Assembly (NCBI RefSeq): GCF_009796805.1 | Contig: NZ_CP047029.1 | Span: 1 to 64,000 of the forward strand | DNA length: 64,000 nucleotides | Reading direction: 5' to 3' | Origin: Algibacter sp. L1A34 | Lineage (GTDB): Bacteria; Bacteroidota; Bacteroidia; Flavobacteriales; Flavobacteriaceae | Part shown: positions 53,663 to 63,938 of the stretch, one piece after another | Layout of the letters: each line of letters starts with the position of its first letter | Position numbering within the stretch: position 1 is the stretch's first letter | Made by a program: the position numbers and the translations under genes | The notes under the pieces: model-generated | Told to the model about the DNA's origin: nothing | The model's input: only the letters and a program-made list of their open reading frames with translations | Database searches by the model: none

Positions 53663-56338
53663 TTATTTAATTTCAATATTATAACCCGCTGGAAATTGTT
53701 TTGCTTTCATTGTTTTAGTTTGAATGAAAACAGGTTTATCAGAAGAATAAAAATAACTTCCGTTATCAAACTTTAACTCTGCGGAAACGGCTTCTTTTAC
53801 TGCTTCAATTTTAAAATCACCTTTTTGAAGGCTTTTCCCCTTTCCTAAATATAGATATTCAAATTCATTATTTTTTTCTGAAACAATTCCAAAAACTCCT
53901 TGAAATTTTAAACCCCTAATAGGCTCGTATAGCTTATTATCAATAGCATTACAGATATATTGCTTACTATTTTTAGAAGTAACGGAGATGCTAACAAAGT
54001 TATCAGATGCTTTTAATTTTGAAATATTATATATAGATTTCTCACCTGTTTCATACGTTTCAAAAACAGAAACAAATGGATATTTTTTTCCGTTAATATC
54101 ATTTTGACGTACAATTAATGTTGGTGTAGTTTCAGGACTTTTGTTTACCAACCCAGGTGTTATATCTGCTCTTAAAGTTGTTGGAGGCGCATCTACCACA
54201 TACAACTCGCGATTATTTTGTCCCATCATCCACATATTAACATGCAATGCAGGAGATACCGCTGTTGTGGTCCAATTCGCATTAAAATCTTTTGAATAAT
54301 CTATTTTTCTTTGATTTTTAAAAAACGAATAACTTTTATCATACTTCACTCCTAAATCATTCACGTTCTCTAAACTTAAAGGTGTATTTAATTCACTTTT
54401 AAGTATTACTGAATTCCCTAAATTATGATGAACATAATCATTATCTAATTGATCCGATCTAAAAACATCAACATAATAGCCAGCAGTTTCAGAGGTTCGA
54501 ACCATAGCTACTAAACGACGTTTTTCGTCTGCAGACACATCTGAGAATGATACCTTTTCGGAAGTTTCGGAAGTATTATAAAACCCTATATTGGTATCTA
54601 CTACAGGATCCATGGCATTTATAACAATATCTCCACTACTATATCCTGGTAAAATGGTATTCGACCCTGTAATTCCTCTATGATATGGAGCATCTTTAGA
54701 CCAATAAGATTCGTATGCCGAAGCATCCGGAGCCATAGCCCAACCCTTTCCGTAGAATTGCATAGCTAAACCATTTGCTGTTAAATGAGATTTATGTTTT
54801 CCGCCGTACAGTGTGAACATCATACCATTATTTTCATCGTTTCCATTTCTCATAATAATATGTTTATGAAATGGAGAATATGCCGCTTTATGAAATGGCA
54901 AATCACTTCCCAAACCTAACAAAGGTTGGTTAAAAATAATGCCTTGCCAATTTGATGCGTTTCTGTCATACTGTCCCGAAGCGATATTTTTACGAATTAC
55001 CGTAGCCATTTTTTTTGCTGTTTCGGTATCTCCTTCCCAAGTAGAATAGGTTAATAAAGACTCAAAAGATGAAATATTTGCGGGTCCGCCGCGCATGTCT
55101 CCAAAAACTACTAAGTTCCCACGAGCATCTAACCAACCTAAATTTGCTAATGCTGCTTTAGTAATAATTGGGTTTCCAGCTAACGTATTCACACCAGATT
55201 TATACAATTTTACGCCCATATCTAAAACCAAAGGAATCATGCCTGACGCATAACCCGGAGATTCCGGCCACAAACCTGTTGTTTTGTTATAATAGTCCAT
55301 GATTACAGGTAATCCTGCAAAATATTCGGACGGTTTATCTTTCGTATAAAACGGAATATAATATTCTCGTCCTTTACCATCTTTATAAAAATCGTTAGAT
55401 TCTAAAACAAGCATGCTATTCAATATATTTTTATAACGATTCACATTCCAGTTTCCTACTTTACCACCTCTTATTAAATCTATTTCTATAAAACGTTTAA
55501 ACACATCTCCAGCAACTTCTGTTGTGGTTTTGCTTAATGCTTTTAAGTGTGGATGCGGATGCGCATTTAAATAATCATACAAAAAATCGTAAGCAGCAGC
55601 AGCAGGAATTTGTCTGTCGTCATGAATAACTTCATAATCATAAAACCCCATAATACCACCAGGTTCGTAGCCTCCAGCTCCTTTAGTAGACTTATTAGGA
55701 TCTAATGGTGGCTCCATATAATAGGTTCCTAACATCCAAGTCCATAAAATATCTGAAGAAAATTTCGCATACTTTTCATCTTCAGTTACAAAATATGCAA
55801 AAGCGGCTTTTTCGGCTAGCTTTAAAATCTCCATGTTGTTAGCACGAATCATGTGTCCTGTTTCTTTATAAGGAATTAATACAGGCGTTTTATCGGCACT
55901 CGATCTACTAATACCTAATAAATCTCCAGATTCACTATAAGGAATTCTATCTTCTAATGGCACATTTAAATAATCGTTCCAAGTACGCATACCTGGTAAT
56001 CTAACGGTTGGTACAGGTGCATTACCTTCCCCATAATCCCAATTTTGATTTTTAATATAGCATTGTGTAAAATGCGCCCCTTCTTTCCAATACATTGCCA
56101 ATCTAGAAACAATCCATTGTGGATCGGTGATATGACGCGTTACGTACGGATTAATTTCTTCTTGTAATGCATTCCAAGAAGCTTTAGCCCAAGCTTCATT
56201 TTCAATTTTAGATAAAACCTCTTGCCTATCAGATTTATTTACAAATACTTGAGGGTGACTTCCTTCTTTTTGCCCATAAATAGGGCTTTCTATTAAAAAT
56301 AAAACGATTAATAATGGTACTAATTTTGATAATTTCAT
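53663..56338 (-). CDS. Heparinase II/III-like protein, large type (divergent paralogue B)
   Basis: The 891-residue secreted protein has a signal peptide (about 1-22) and the same layout as its two paralogues: NAPVPTVRLPGMRTW (106-120), toroid GNWNVNRYKN (296-304), ESPGYASGM (359-367) and beta-sandwich KSHLTANGLAMQFYG (516-530). At the conserved N-H-A-H site this protein has S-H518-L-T520, so the second His is lost. It may be a changed-specificity or non-canonical lyase. Its gene lies between the sulfatase (94 bp) and paralogue A (5 bp). Confidence 0.75.
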   Translation of the reverse strand: MKLSKLVPLLIVLFLIESPIYGQKEGSHPQVFVNKSDRQEVLSKIENEAWAKASWNALQEEINPYVTRHITDPQWIVSRLAMYWKEGAHFTQCYIKNQNWDYGEGNAPVPTVRLPGMRTWNDYLNVPLEDRIPYSESGDLLGISRSSADKTPVLIPYKETGHMIRANNMEILKLAEKAAFAYFVTEDEKYAKFSSDILWTWMLGTYYMEPPLDPNKSTKGAGGYEPGGIMGFYDYEVIHDDRQIPAAAAYDFLYDYLNAHPHPHLKALSKTTTEVAGDVFKRFIEIDLIRGGKVGNWNVNRYKNILNSMLVLESNDFYKDGKGREYYIPFYTKDKPSEYFAGLPVIMDYYNKTTGLWPESPGYASGMIPLVLDMGVKLYKSGVNTLAGNPIITKAALANLGWLDARGNLVVFGDMRGGPANISSFESLLTYSTWEGDTETAKKMATVIRKNIASGQYDRNASNWQGIIFNQPLLGLGSDLPFHKAAYSPFHKHIIMRNGNDENNGMMFTLYGGKHKSHLTANGLAMQFYGKGWAMAPDASAYESYWSKDAPYHRGITGSNTILPGYSSGDIVINAMDPVVDTNIGFYNTSETSEKVSFSDVSADEKRRLVAMVRTSETAGYYVDVFRSDQLDNDYVHHNLGNSVILKSELNTPLSLENVNDLGVKYDKSYSFFKNQRKIDYSKDFNANWTTTAVSPALHVNMWMMGQNNRELYVVDAPPTTLRADITPGLVNKSPETTPTLIVRQNDINGKKYPFVSVFETYETGEKSIYNISKLKASDNFVSISVTSKNSKQYICNAIDNKLYEPIRGLKFQGVFGIVSEKNNEFEYLYLGKGKSLQKGDFKIEAVKEAVSAELKFDNGSYFYSSDKPVFIQTKTMKAKQFPAGYNIEIK

Positions 56339-56432
56339 CTGAATAAAAAACTATTTTATGACTATGATTCTTATATAAGAATGTCTAAATTTTAATTTGA
56401 AATAAAAACTCAGACGTAATTTTAATTACTTT

Positions 56433-58106
56433 TTAATGAAGCGGAACAGTTTCAATATCTGGGTTGTTTTTGGCTTCAAGGTATTTTCTAAGCACTTCTT
56501 GATCTAGCTCCGAACTATCTCCATAAAACTTACGCATATCTTTAAGTTGTTGTTTTAACTTCACAACTATATCTGCATAGGCAGGATCATCTATAACATT
56601 AGTCATTTCTTGAGGATCTTTTTTACGATCGTATAATTCCCATTCATCTACATCGTAATAAAAATGCGCCAATTTATATTCTTGAGTAATAATAGCATAA
56701 TGCCTTTTTACCATGTGAATTCCTGGGTATTCGTAATAATGGTAATACACGGCATCTCTAGTCCATTCTTCGTCGTTTCCTAATAACAAAGGAATTAGAC
56801 TTTCACCTTGCATATCAGAAGGCGGAACAATGTGTGCTGCTTCTAAAATAGTTTGAGCAAAATCTAAATTCTGAACCATTTCGGTATTTGTAGTTCCAGG
56901 TGTAATTACATTTGGCCATTTAATTAAAAGCGGTGTTTTAAAAGATTCATCGTAAACAAAACGTTTATCGAACCAACCGTGTTCTCCTAAATAAAACCCT
57001 TGATCGGAGGTATAAATAATAATGGTATTTTCATCCAATCCGGTATCTTCTAAATAATCTAACAAACGTCCAACATTTTCATCAACAGCAGCAATACATC
57101 CTAAGTAATCTTGCATGTATCTTTGGTAGCGCCATTTCATTAATTCGGTGTCGTTCATTTTTGGGTATTGCTTTTTAAAGTCTTCCATCATTGGTCTGTA
57201 AACCGAATCCCAAACGGCTCTTTGCTCAGCATTCATAGCACCAACTTCACGTTCAAAAGCTTCTAAATCCCATCCAGATTTATCTTTAATGCCTAATTCT
57301 GCCATCATTTCAGGATATAACTTAGAATCTCCAGCCCAGTTCATGTGAGTTAATAAATTCATTTCTGCCGTTTTAGCTGCGGTTCCGCGTCCTTCGTAAT
57401 TATCAAATAAAGTTTCTGGCTCTACAAAGGTTTTCTTGGTGTATTCTTTAAAATGGCGAGGCGCTGGTAACCACTCTCTATGAGGTGCTTTTTGCATTGA
57501 GAATAACATAAATGGCTGTTCATCATTCTTATTTTCTTCTAACCAATCTAAGGTCATATCCATAATAATATCGGTTACATAACCTTCAACCGTAATTTGT
57601 CCGTCATTGGTATCAAAAATAGGATTGTAATAGCGACCTTGACCTGGTAAAATTTTGAATTCATCAACACCTTTTGGATTGTTACCGAAGTGTAATTTCC
57701 CAAACATGGCTGTTTTATACCCAGCTTGTTGCATTAACTGCGGAAAGGTAACTTGCGATTCATCGAAAGGAAATACGTTATCTACTTTACCATGAATATG
57801 GCAGTGTTTACCAGTTAAAATAGTTGCTCTTGACGGTGCACAAATGGAATTAGATACACAGGCGTTTGTAAACTTAATACCTTCATCCGCAATGCGATCT
57901 ATATTTGGAGTTTCAATTAAATGATTACTATACGCACTAATAGCTTGATACGCATGATCATCGGACATCATAAAAATAATGTTTGGTCGCTTTGCAGGCA
58001 ATTCTTTTTTAACAACAGCAACCTCCTTGTTTTCTTTCGATTTACAAGACACCATGCTTATTAAAAAGAAAACAGTTAACAATTTTAAAATAGTTAGATT
58101 TTTCAT
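56433..58106 (-). CDS. Type I (S1) sulfatase, lipoprotein
   Basis: The 557-residue lipoprotein (lipobox MVSC, Cys21) is an S1 arylsulfatase-fold enzyme. The formylglycine motif is C89-A-P-S-R with ATILTGKH following, and metal-binding DD-H lies in FMMSDDHAYQ (45-54). AMFGKLHFG and the APHREWLPAPRHF segment support a sulfatase resembling S1_11-type GlcNAc/GalNAc-6-sulfatases; that subfamily is a guess. It needs an FGE or AtsB-type maturase from elsewhere. It is the only sulfatase in the PUL portion seen and lies 26 bp after GH30. Confidence 0.9.
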   Translation of the reverse strand: MKNLTILKLLTVFFLISMVSCKSKENKEVAVVKKELPAKRPNIIFMMSDDHAYQAISAYSNHLIETPNIDRIADEGIKFTNACVSNSICAPSRATILTGKHCHIHGKVDNVFPFDESQVTFPQLMQQAGYKTAMFGKLHFGNNPKGVDEFKILPGQGRYYNPIFDTNDGQITVEGYVTDIIMDMTLDWLEENKNDEQPFMLFSMQKAPHREWLPAPRHFKEYTKKTFVEPETLFDNYEGRGTAAKTAEMNLLTHMNWAGDSKLYPEMMAELGIKDKSGWDLEAFEREVGAMNAEQRAVWDSVYRPMMEDFKKQYPKMNDTELMKWRYQRYMQDYLGCIAAVDENVGRLLDYLEDTGLDENTIIIYTSDQGFYLGEHGWFDKRFVYDESFKTPLLIKWPNVITPGTTNTEMVQNLDFAQTILEAAHIVPPSDMQGESLIPLLLGNDEEWTRDAVYYHYYEYPGIHMVKRHYAIITQEYKLAHFYYDVDEWELYDRKKDPQEMTNVIDDPAYADIVVKLKQQLKDMRKFYGDSSELDQEVLRKYLEAKNNPDIETVPLH

Positions 58107-58132
58107 AGTTATATTATAATGATAATTTTTAA

Positions 58133-59533
58133 TTAGACATTTAAAATAACAACGGCTAATGAATTACTTGGAATTTCAACTTTTATACCTTCTCCATTTT
58201 CTATTTGACACTCGTAAGCCTGTGCTTCATCTTTAGTGTTTTGAATAAGTACATAAATTTTTCCTTCGTACTTTATTGAAATTAAATCGGCTCTAGAAAA
58301 GTTAGCAATTCGTTTAGCTCCTGGAACCAAATACTGACTCATAAACCCAATAACCGCATAATCTGGATTATATGTTACTTGTTTTGTATTTCGGTCTATA
58401 TTAATAAGTGAATTTTGTTTCCAATCCCAACCACTTTCGGTAGTTTCATTTAAAATCATGTTCCAATAACAATAATTTGGTACACCTCTATTAATATAGT
58501 TAGCAATCTCTCTTAATCTGTTTGATGCTTGTCCCCAATTATTTTTTCCATCATCGCAGTTTCCTTCTGTGTGCATTAAGTTTACTTCTGGATAAACATC
58601 TTTGGTTTGTTGAATATAAATTCCGCCAGTATATTGAATTCCTATACCATCATACAAGTTCCTATAGTCCTCGTTAGCTGCAATTTCAATGGCATCTAAA
58701 CGCCCGTAGGTTCTAAAAGTTCCTGCCCAAATTTCAGTGTCGATATTATCTTTTTCAAACTGTGGACGTAAATAAGATTTTACTAATTTATTCATTTGAG
58801 CCACCGACATATCATTAGACGGATATTTAGTATTGGCATCATTTTCATTTTGAATAATTAACCTATCCACAGTAATGCCTTTTTTCACGTAAGCTTGAAT
58901 GTATTTAGAAAAGTACAACGCATAAGCTTTATAGATTTTAGGTTCATCTTTTAGTTGGTTCTTCTCAGGAAACTCTTCACCTCTATCCATTAAACCAGAA
59001 TATTTCATCCATGCTGGTGGACTCCAGGGTGAAGCAAATAATTTTAAGTCTGGATTTGCTTTAAATGCTTTTTGAAGATAAGGAATAACCGTAGTTTCCT
59101 CTCTTTCTATTGAAAAATGCTTCATCTTATAATCGTCTGCTTTTTCAGCATAACTATACGCATCAATTCCAAAATCGCTAGCACCAACAGCAGTTCTATT
59201 AAACACAAGTTCCGCCCCTTGATCTAAGCTAAAAAGGTTCGCTATAACTTGATCTTGTAATTCCGATGGTAATGACATTAAGGCTTCTCCTCCAATTTCA
59301 TTAAAAGCACCACCAAAACCTTCAAGCGTTTGAAACTCAACGTTTGGATATAATTTTATTTTATTCTTTCGGTTAATAGGCGTTTCCACATCTTTTCCTA
59401 CGGATTTATTTACAATAATTTCTCCATTCGGTATTTCTCCTGATAATTTAATAGCATGCACTTCTACATTATTTTGAGACCATACAGTTATCATAGATAA
59501 AAGACAGAAAAGTAGCGGCGTTAACTTTTTCAT
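58133..59533 (-). CDS. GH30 family glycoside hydrolase
   Basis: The 466-residue secreted protein has a signal peptide (about 1-19), a GH30 (beta/alpha)8 barrel with FQTLEGFGGAFNEIG (67-81), FASPWSPPAWMKYSG (166-180), acid/base E230 in IIQNENDANT and nucleophile E323 in LMHTEGN, then a C-terminal beta domain (about 395-466). GH30 includes beta-glucosidases, glucuronoxylanases and beta-fucosidases or galactanases. The usual Pro after the acid/base Glu is Asn here. Specificity is unknown. It lies 85 bp after the beta-helix lipoprotein gene. Confidence 0.9.
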   Translation of the reverse strand: MKKLTPLLFCLLSMITVWSQNNVEVHAIKLSGEIPNGEIIVNKSVGKDVETPINRKNKIKLYPNVEFQTLEGFGGAFNEIGGEALMSLPSELQDQVIANLFSLDQGAELVFNRTAVGASDFGIDAYSYAEKADDYKMKHFSIEREETTVIPYLQKAFKANPDLKLFASPWSPPAWMKYSGLMDRGEEFPEKNQLKDEPKIYKAYALYFSKYIQAYVKKGITVDRLIIQNENDANTKYPSNDMSVAQMNKLVKSYLRPQFEKDNIDTEIWAGTFRTYGRLDAIEIAANEDYRNLYDGIGIQYTGGIYIQQTKDVYPEVNLMHTEGNCDDGKNNWGQASNRLREIANYINRGVPNYCYWNMILNETTESGWDWKQNSLINIDRNTKQVTYNPDYAVIGFMSQYLVPGAKRIANFSRADLISIKYEGKIYVLIQNTKDEAQAYECQIENGEGIKVEIPSNSLAVVILNV

Positions 59534-59618
59534 ATTTATTTAGTTTTTGTTATTTGAATAGCAAAACCATTGTTACTATTACTCTTTATATTTATTTGAA
59601 TTAACCTGTTTGAAATGA

Positions 59619-61091
59619 TTAATTTATAATATTAGATTCCCCTTCATCTACAACCTCACCCACACTTGTAATAATACTTGTTTTTGAATATTCCCCTAAT
59701 AGTACTGGATTATTAGTCTCGTTATTCAATTCAATACTGGTAGCACTATAAGTGTTTTTCAAATCTTCCTCAGTACGTTCGTCATTATCTCCCCAATCTT
59801 CTGCAACTCCAATCCAAATAGGGCGTAAGTTTTCATTTGGTTTTGTTCCATTATAAGTGAATTTAACCTGATGTCCACTTCCCGTAATTTGTGCAAAAGG
59901 ATGATTGCCCATAGTAACTTCAGAATCTATCAATTCCAATTCAATATCAGAATTTTTCTTATGATCATAAGGTAACATCAATAACGGACCAAAGGCTGTA
60001 TTACCTTTACAGTTTTTAACAACAGCATTGGAAGGAAAGCTATAAGCATGTTCGCAATTTACTACTGTATTGTTTGATACATTAGAAGCTCCAGAACCAA
60101 TAGATAAGGTAATTCCACCACGCATTTTATCTACAAAACAATTTTCGACTGTAATATCTCCTGTTCTACGATTAACACCATTAACATCATCACCATCTAA
60201 ATAAGCTCTTATTCCATCTTCTGTTAAACTAATCATCTCTCCTTTTCGAATAGGCAAACCTCTTTCCAATTCTGGGAAATATATTTTAAAACCATAATCA
60301 TAAGCAGGACCAGAAGTTTCTTCATAAATTTCGTCTGTAAGTCGTCTAGCTCCTTCCATAGTAACGTTACGTATTATGGTGTTTTGCGATCCATGAATAT
60401 GAATTCCGTGTCCAAAAGAAAACACTTTAAAATCGCATCCATCTACCAAAACATCATCACCTAAAATAGACATTGCGGAATGTTTATACAGCCCTACATA
60501 ATGATCTGAACCTTTACCATACAAATCACCATAGCCATAAGGCGCCGACCCTTTTATAATAAAATTACAACCAAGAAATGAAATATCATTACCGTGTACC
60601 TCAAATTCTGCAAGGCTTTTATAAGGACGTTCCTCTCCTGTATTTTCAAAATCCCCTCCATTAAAAACAAGATTGCTACCGTCTATTCGATACGTAGCAA
60701 ACTCATGCGTATTTCCAGGCCCCATATTTCGTAAAACACTGGTTGGGATTATAATAGTTACTCCTTCAAAATTAAATACGTTATTAGATCCACTAAAATG
60801 AAAAATAGTTTTCGGGTCTTCAGGCATGGTCCCAGATACAACATATTCCCCGGCTTTCATATTAATGGTTTTACCAGATAATTGAACCGCTTTTCTTAAT
60901 TCGTCAATTGTAGAAATGGCAAGTATATCATCGTCATAATTAAGTACAACTTCCTCCTCTATAACTTCTTCCTCATTTTCAATAACTTTATCATCTTTTT
61001 CCTCTCCACTATCACAAGCTGTAATAAAACATAAGGAAAATAAAATAATTAAACCGAAAAGGTATTTAGGTAATAATTTTGGTTGTTTCAT
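59619..61091 (-). CDS. Beta-helix lipoprotein related to the two secreted beta-helix proteins
   Basis: The 490-residue lipoprotein (lipobox FITAC, Cys26) has an acidic linker and a right-handed beta-helix without lectin or T9SS modules. It shares G-S-A-P-Y-G-Y-G-D, a KH pair, S-F-G-H-G and D-G-I-R-A-Y with the proteins at 21118 and 33871, but has DHYVGLYKHS where those have a GGGSVI...KH block. Likely a surface-anchored version of the same enzyme family. It lies 25 bp after the first heparinase-like gene and 85 bp before GH30. Confidence 0.75.
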   Translation of the reverse strand: MKQPKLLPKYLFGLIILFSLCFITACDSGEEKDDKVIENEEEVIEEEVVLNYDDDILAISTIDELRKAVQLSGKTINMKAGEYVVSGTMPEDPKTIFHFSGSNNVFNFEGVTIIIPTSVLRNMGPGNTHEFATYRIDGSNLVFNGGDFENTGEERPYKSLAEFEVHGNDISFLGCNFIIKGSAPYGYGDLYGKGSDHYVGLYKHSAMSILGDDVLVDGCDFKVFSFGHGIHIHGSQNTIIRNVTMEGARRLTDEIYEETSGPAYDYGFKIYFPELERGLPIRKGEMISLTEDGIRAYLDGDDVNGVNRRTGDITVENCFVDKMRGGITLSIGSGASNVSNNTVVNCEHAYSFPSNAVVKNCKGNTAFGPLLMLPYDHKKNSDIELELIDSEVTMGNHPFAQITGSGHQVKFTYNGTKPNENLRPIWIGVAEDWGDNDERTEEDLKNTYSATSIELNNETNNPVLLGEYSKTSIITSVGEVVDEGESNIIN

Positions 61092-61116
61092 GGTTATTTA
61101 GTTTTGGTTTATCTTA

Positions 61117-63933
61117 CTATTTTAAACCTATAACAATGTCTTGAAAAGGCATTGGTGGCACTTTAAAGGTTATTATTTTTTCCCCGTTTATTATATGGCG
61201 GTCCCCATTTAATTGTTTAAACCCAAAGCTCATAACGACGTTTCCTTTACCATAAACATCCGGAACCGTTAGTAAAATTGGATCATCGCAAGTCAATTGC
61301 ATTTGTTCGCCATAAACTAAAGTCGCTGTTCCATATTTTTTACCTAAAACTTCGATATTATATCCGTTTTCTTCAAGCCTTTTTCCAGAACCCAGAAAAA
61401 GTGTTGTTTTATCTTTTTCGGTGGTTACTATCCCGAAAGTTCCGTCAAATTCTATATTCTGAAAAGTGTAAGTTCCGAATGTATCCGAAGAAAACACATA
61501 ATCCTTTCTATCCGAAAGGCTTTCTATTTTCAATCCTACAAAGCTTTTATTTGAAGTCGCATCAAAAGTCTCAATATGTTTTATTCTTGAAGGTTCACTA
61601 GTTGTTGAAGGTTCATAAACCGCCACAAACGGACGATTCCATGCTTCACCATTTTGGCGTACTACAATAGTAGGCTGTAATACCTTAGCTATTTCTTCGG
61701 GAACCATAGCTTCTCTCATAGCCTCAGAACGTGGTGATTTTACTTTGAATATTTCACGATTTTTATTCCCGCTCATCCACATATTCATGCTAACTTTTTC
61801 TTCTCCTTTAATAGATAAATTAAAAATGGCGTTAAAATCTGAATCTGTTTTTACTGAAGTTTCATCTGTGATGTAATCGTAAGCCTTAATATTACCTGCT
61901 TTTGAAGTTAATTTAGAACTCGTGTCTAATTTTAGAGTTTGATTGTTTTTGGTTGAAATATTTAACTCTTGACCTAAATTATGATAGAAATAATCATGAT
62001 ATCCATCCTTTCCGTCTTTTTGTTTAGAACGAAAAATATCTACATAATATCCAGAAGTTTCACCGGTACGTACAATACTCATCACTCTATTTTGATCGGA
62101 ATTTGTACTCGGTTCATTAAAATAAACATCAGAAAAATTGATATTTGGATAATAGCCTGATTTTCTTTCCGAAGTTGGATACAATGCATTCACTTGAAAA
62201 GGATAGTAACTACGCATTTTATTGTACTGTGATTTTCCATTTACAGAAACCGTATTATGTGCAGGGAATTGCGAATAATACTCACGATAATCTGGCTGAA
62301 AATAACTCGATCCACGCCCCCCTTCAGGAGCTAAAACATAATTTTTACCATACAATTCCATAGCAATACCATTGGAATGGGCATGATTCCCTAAAGACCC
62401 AACTTGAGAAATCATTAAACCATGTTTTGCATCCAACCCATTTCTCATAGCTACCCAACTCACTGTTGGCGCGTAAAAAGAACTCGTCATGTAATCACTC
62501 TTAATTGCAGGTGCAATAGTTTCATCTAAAAGAACTGTAGAATCATGTAAAAAGTTGGAAAATGCATTTTTCTTATTTCCTTTCGTATTCTGCACTTTTT
62601 CACCTTCTATTAAATATAGTAATCCAGTAAATTTTTCTTCTTGTTCTCTATTATTAAACTGCTGTGCATTACTAATTAAATCGTAATACGGGTTAGATTT
62701 CAACGGTCCATAATGCGAATCACCAAAAGCAACAATGTTATTATTAGGATATAAATACTGAGGCATAACCGCCACAGCTTCTGGAATTACTGGCATAAAT
62801 TGCATAATATCTACACCCAATGAGTTTTGAACAACTCTTGCCAAATGCGTGTACCCTTCGGCCACGCTTAAAGCATAACTTGAACTCTCATTCCAAACAC
62901 CATTTTTTTGATCGTAACCATAATCTAAAACATCTTTAACAGACCATTGTCGAACTTCCGATTCGTTAAATACACGGTTTAAATAATACTGACAGCCTTT
63001 GCCGTCGTCGTACATTTTATCTTCATCTAAAACCAACGCAATTTGAATTACAAAATTGGCTTGATGTAGATTCCAGTTATTATCTGCTACACCATTTTTT
63101 ATAATTATTTCTGCTAATTTCTTTAAAGATGTGGCATAAATTTGATTTTCCTTTTTATGTTTTTTTTGAATATAATCATAAAGAAAATCGTAACACTCAG
63201 CCAATTCATCTACAATATTTTCTTTAATAACTTGAAAAGAAGTTAGTCCAATTATATTTTGAACATTTCCTTTTTTCATGTCTATAGGTTCGTTTCTATA
63301 ATACAAACCCTGCATATACACATCGAACAAATGTGCTGCTAATTTTGCGTAATCGGCATCACCTTCAACATAATAAACCAACGCTGCATCACGAGCAATT
63401 CTCATAATATTTTCGTTAGTATTTTCTATTATTCTTCCTGTTTTAGCTGGATTTACCCACTCCCATTTATCTGTTTTTTTATTCTGAAGAAATAAACCAC
63501 GCGAATCTTCTAAATATGGCTTTGCATCTTTTAAACTTGGTATTTTATAATTTGTAACATAATCTCGTTGCCCTGTAAAACGTACCGTTGGCACAGGCGC
63601 ATAACCTTTGGCATGATCGTAAAACTCCCCTTTCACAAAAATATCTGTAGCATGAGATTTCCAATACATTTGATATCTTGATGATAACCATTCGGGTTCA
63701 GTTTTATACTGCTCGACGTATTTTGAAATTTTACTTTTTATAGCTTTATAAGATTGCTGAACATCATTTGAAGTTTCTATTTTTTGAAGAATATCTTCTT
63801 TAGAAACTTTAGACGATATTAAACGCGAATGTACTCGTTCAATATTCTTAGGAAATACAAATTGAGCATAAGTCAACTTTCCAAAAAACAAACTAAAAGT
63901 AATTAAAAAAACTATTTTCTTCATCCTTTTCAT
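61117..63933 (-). CDS. Heparinase II/III-like protein, large type (paralogue C)
   Basis: The 938-residue secreted protein has a signal peptide (about 1-24; M1 or M4 could start). It has the shared YAPVPTVRFTGQRDY entry segment, toroid motifs DNNWNLHQANF and SSSYALSV, and a beta-sandwich motif LGNHAHSNGIAMELYGKNY with both histidines. It is closest to paralogue A at 50850. Probably a lyase or dehydratase acting on uronic-acid-containing chains. It is 5 bp after a partial upstream gene, so the operon extends beyond the window. Confidence 0.75.
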   Translation of the reverse strand: MKRMKKIVFLITFSLFFGKLTYAQFVFPKNIERVHSRLISSKVSKEDILQKIETSNDVQQSYKAIKSKISKYVEQYKTEPEWLSSRYQMYWKSHATDIFVKGEFYDHAKGYAPVPTVRFTGQRDYVTNYKIPSLKDAKPYLEDSRGLFLQNKKTDKWEWVNPAKTGRIIENTNENIMRIARDAALVYYVEGDADYAKLAAHLFDVYMQGLYYRNEPIDMKKGNVQNIIGLTSFQVIKENIVDELAECYDFLYDYIQKKHKKENQIYATSLKKLAEIIIKNGVADNNWNLHQANFVIQIALVLDEDKMYDDGKGCQYYLNRVFNESEVRQWSVKDVLDYGYDQKNGVWNESSSYALSVAEGYTHLARVVQNSLGVDIMQFMPVIPEAVAVMPQYLYPNNNIVAFGDSHYGPLKSNPYYDLISNAQQFNNREQEEKFTGLLYLIEGEKVQNTKGNKKNAFSNFLHDSTVLLDETIAPAIKSDYMTSSFYAPTVSWVAMRNGLDAKHGLMISQVGSLGNHAHSNGIAMELYGKNYVLAPEGGRGSSYFQPDYREYYSQFPAHNTVSVNGKSQYNKMRSYYPFQVNALYPTSERKSGYYPNINFSDVYFNEPSTNSDQNRVMSIVRTGETSGYYVDIFRSKQKDGKDGYHDYFYHNLGQELNISTKNNQTLKLDTSSKLTSKAGNIKAYDYITDETSVKTDSDFNAIFNLSIKGEEKVSMNMWMSGNKNREIFKVKSPRSEAMREAMVPEEIAKVLQPTIVVRQNGEAWNRPFVAVYEPSTTSEPSRIKHIETFDATSNKSFVGLKIESLSDRKDYVFSSDTFGTYTFQNIEFDGTFGIVTTEKDKTTLFLGSGKRLEENGYNIEVLGKKYGTATLVYGEQMQLTCDDPILLTVPDVYGKGNVVMSFGFKQLNGDRHIINGEKIITFKVPPMPFQDIVIGLK

Positions 63934-63938
63934 ATCTC

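Noticed and set aside
61278-61601. 107-codon plus-strand frame inside the heparinase-like gene
   Set aside because: It lies opposite a well-supported coding region and has no domain or signal.
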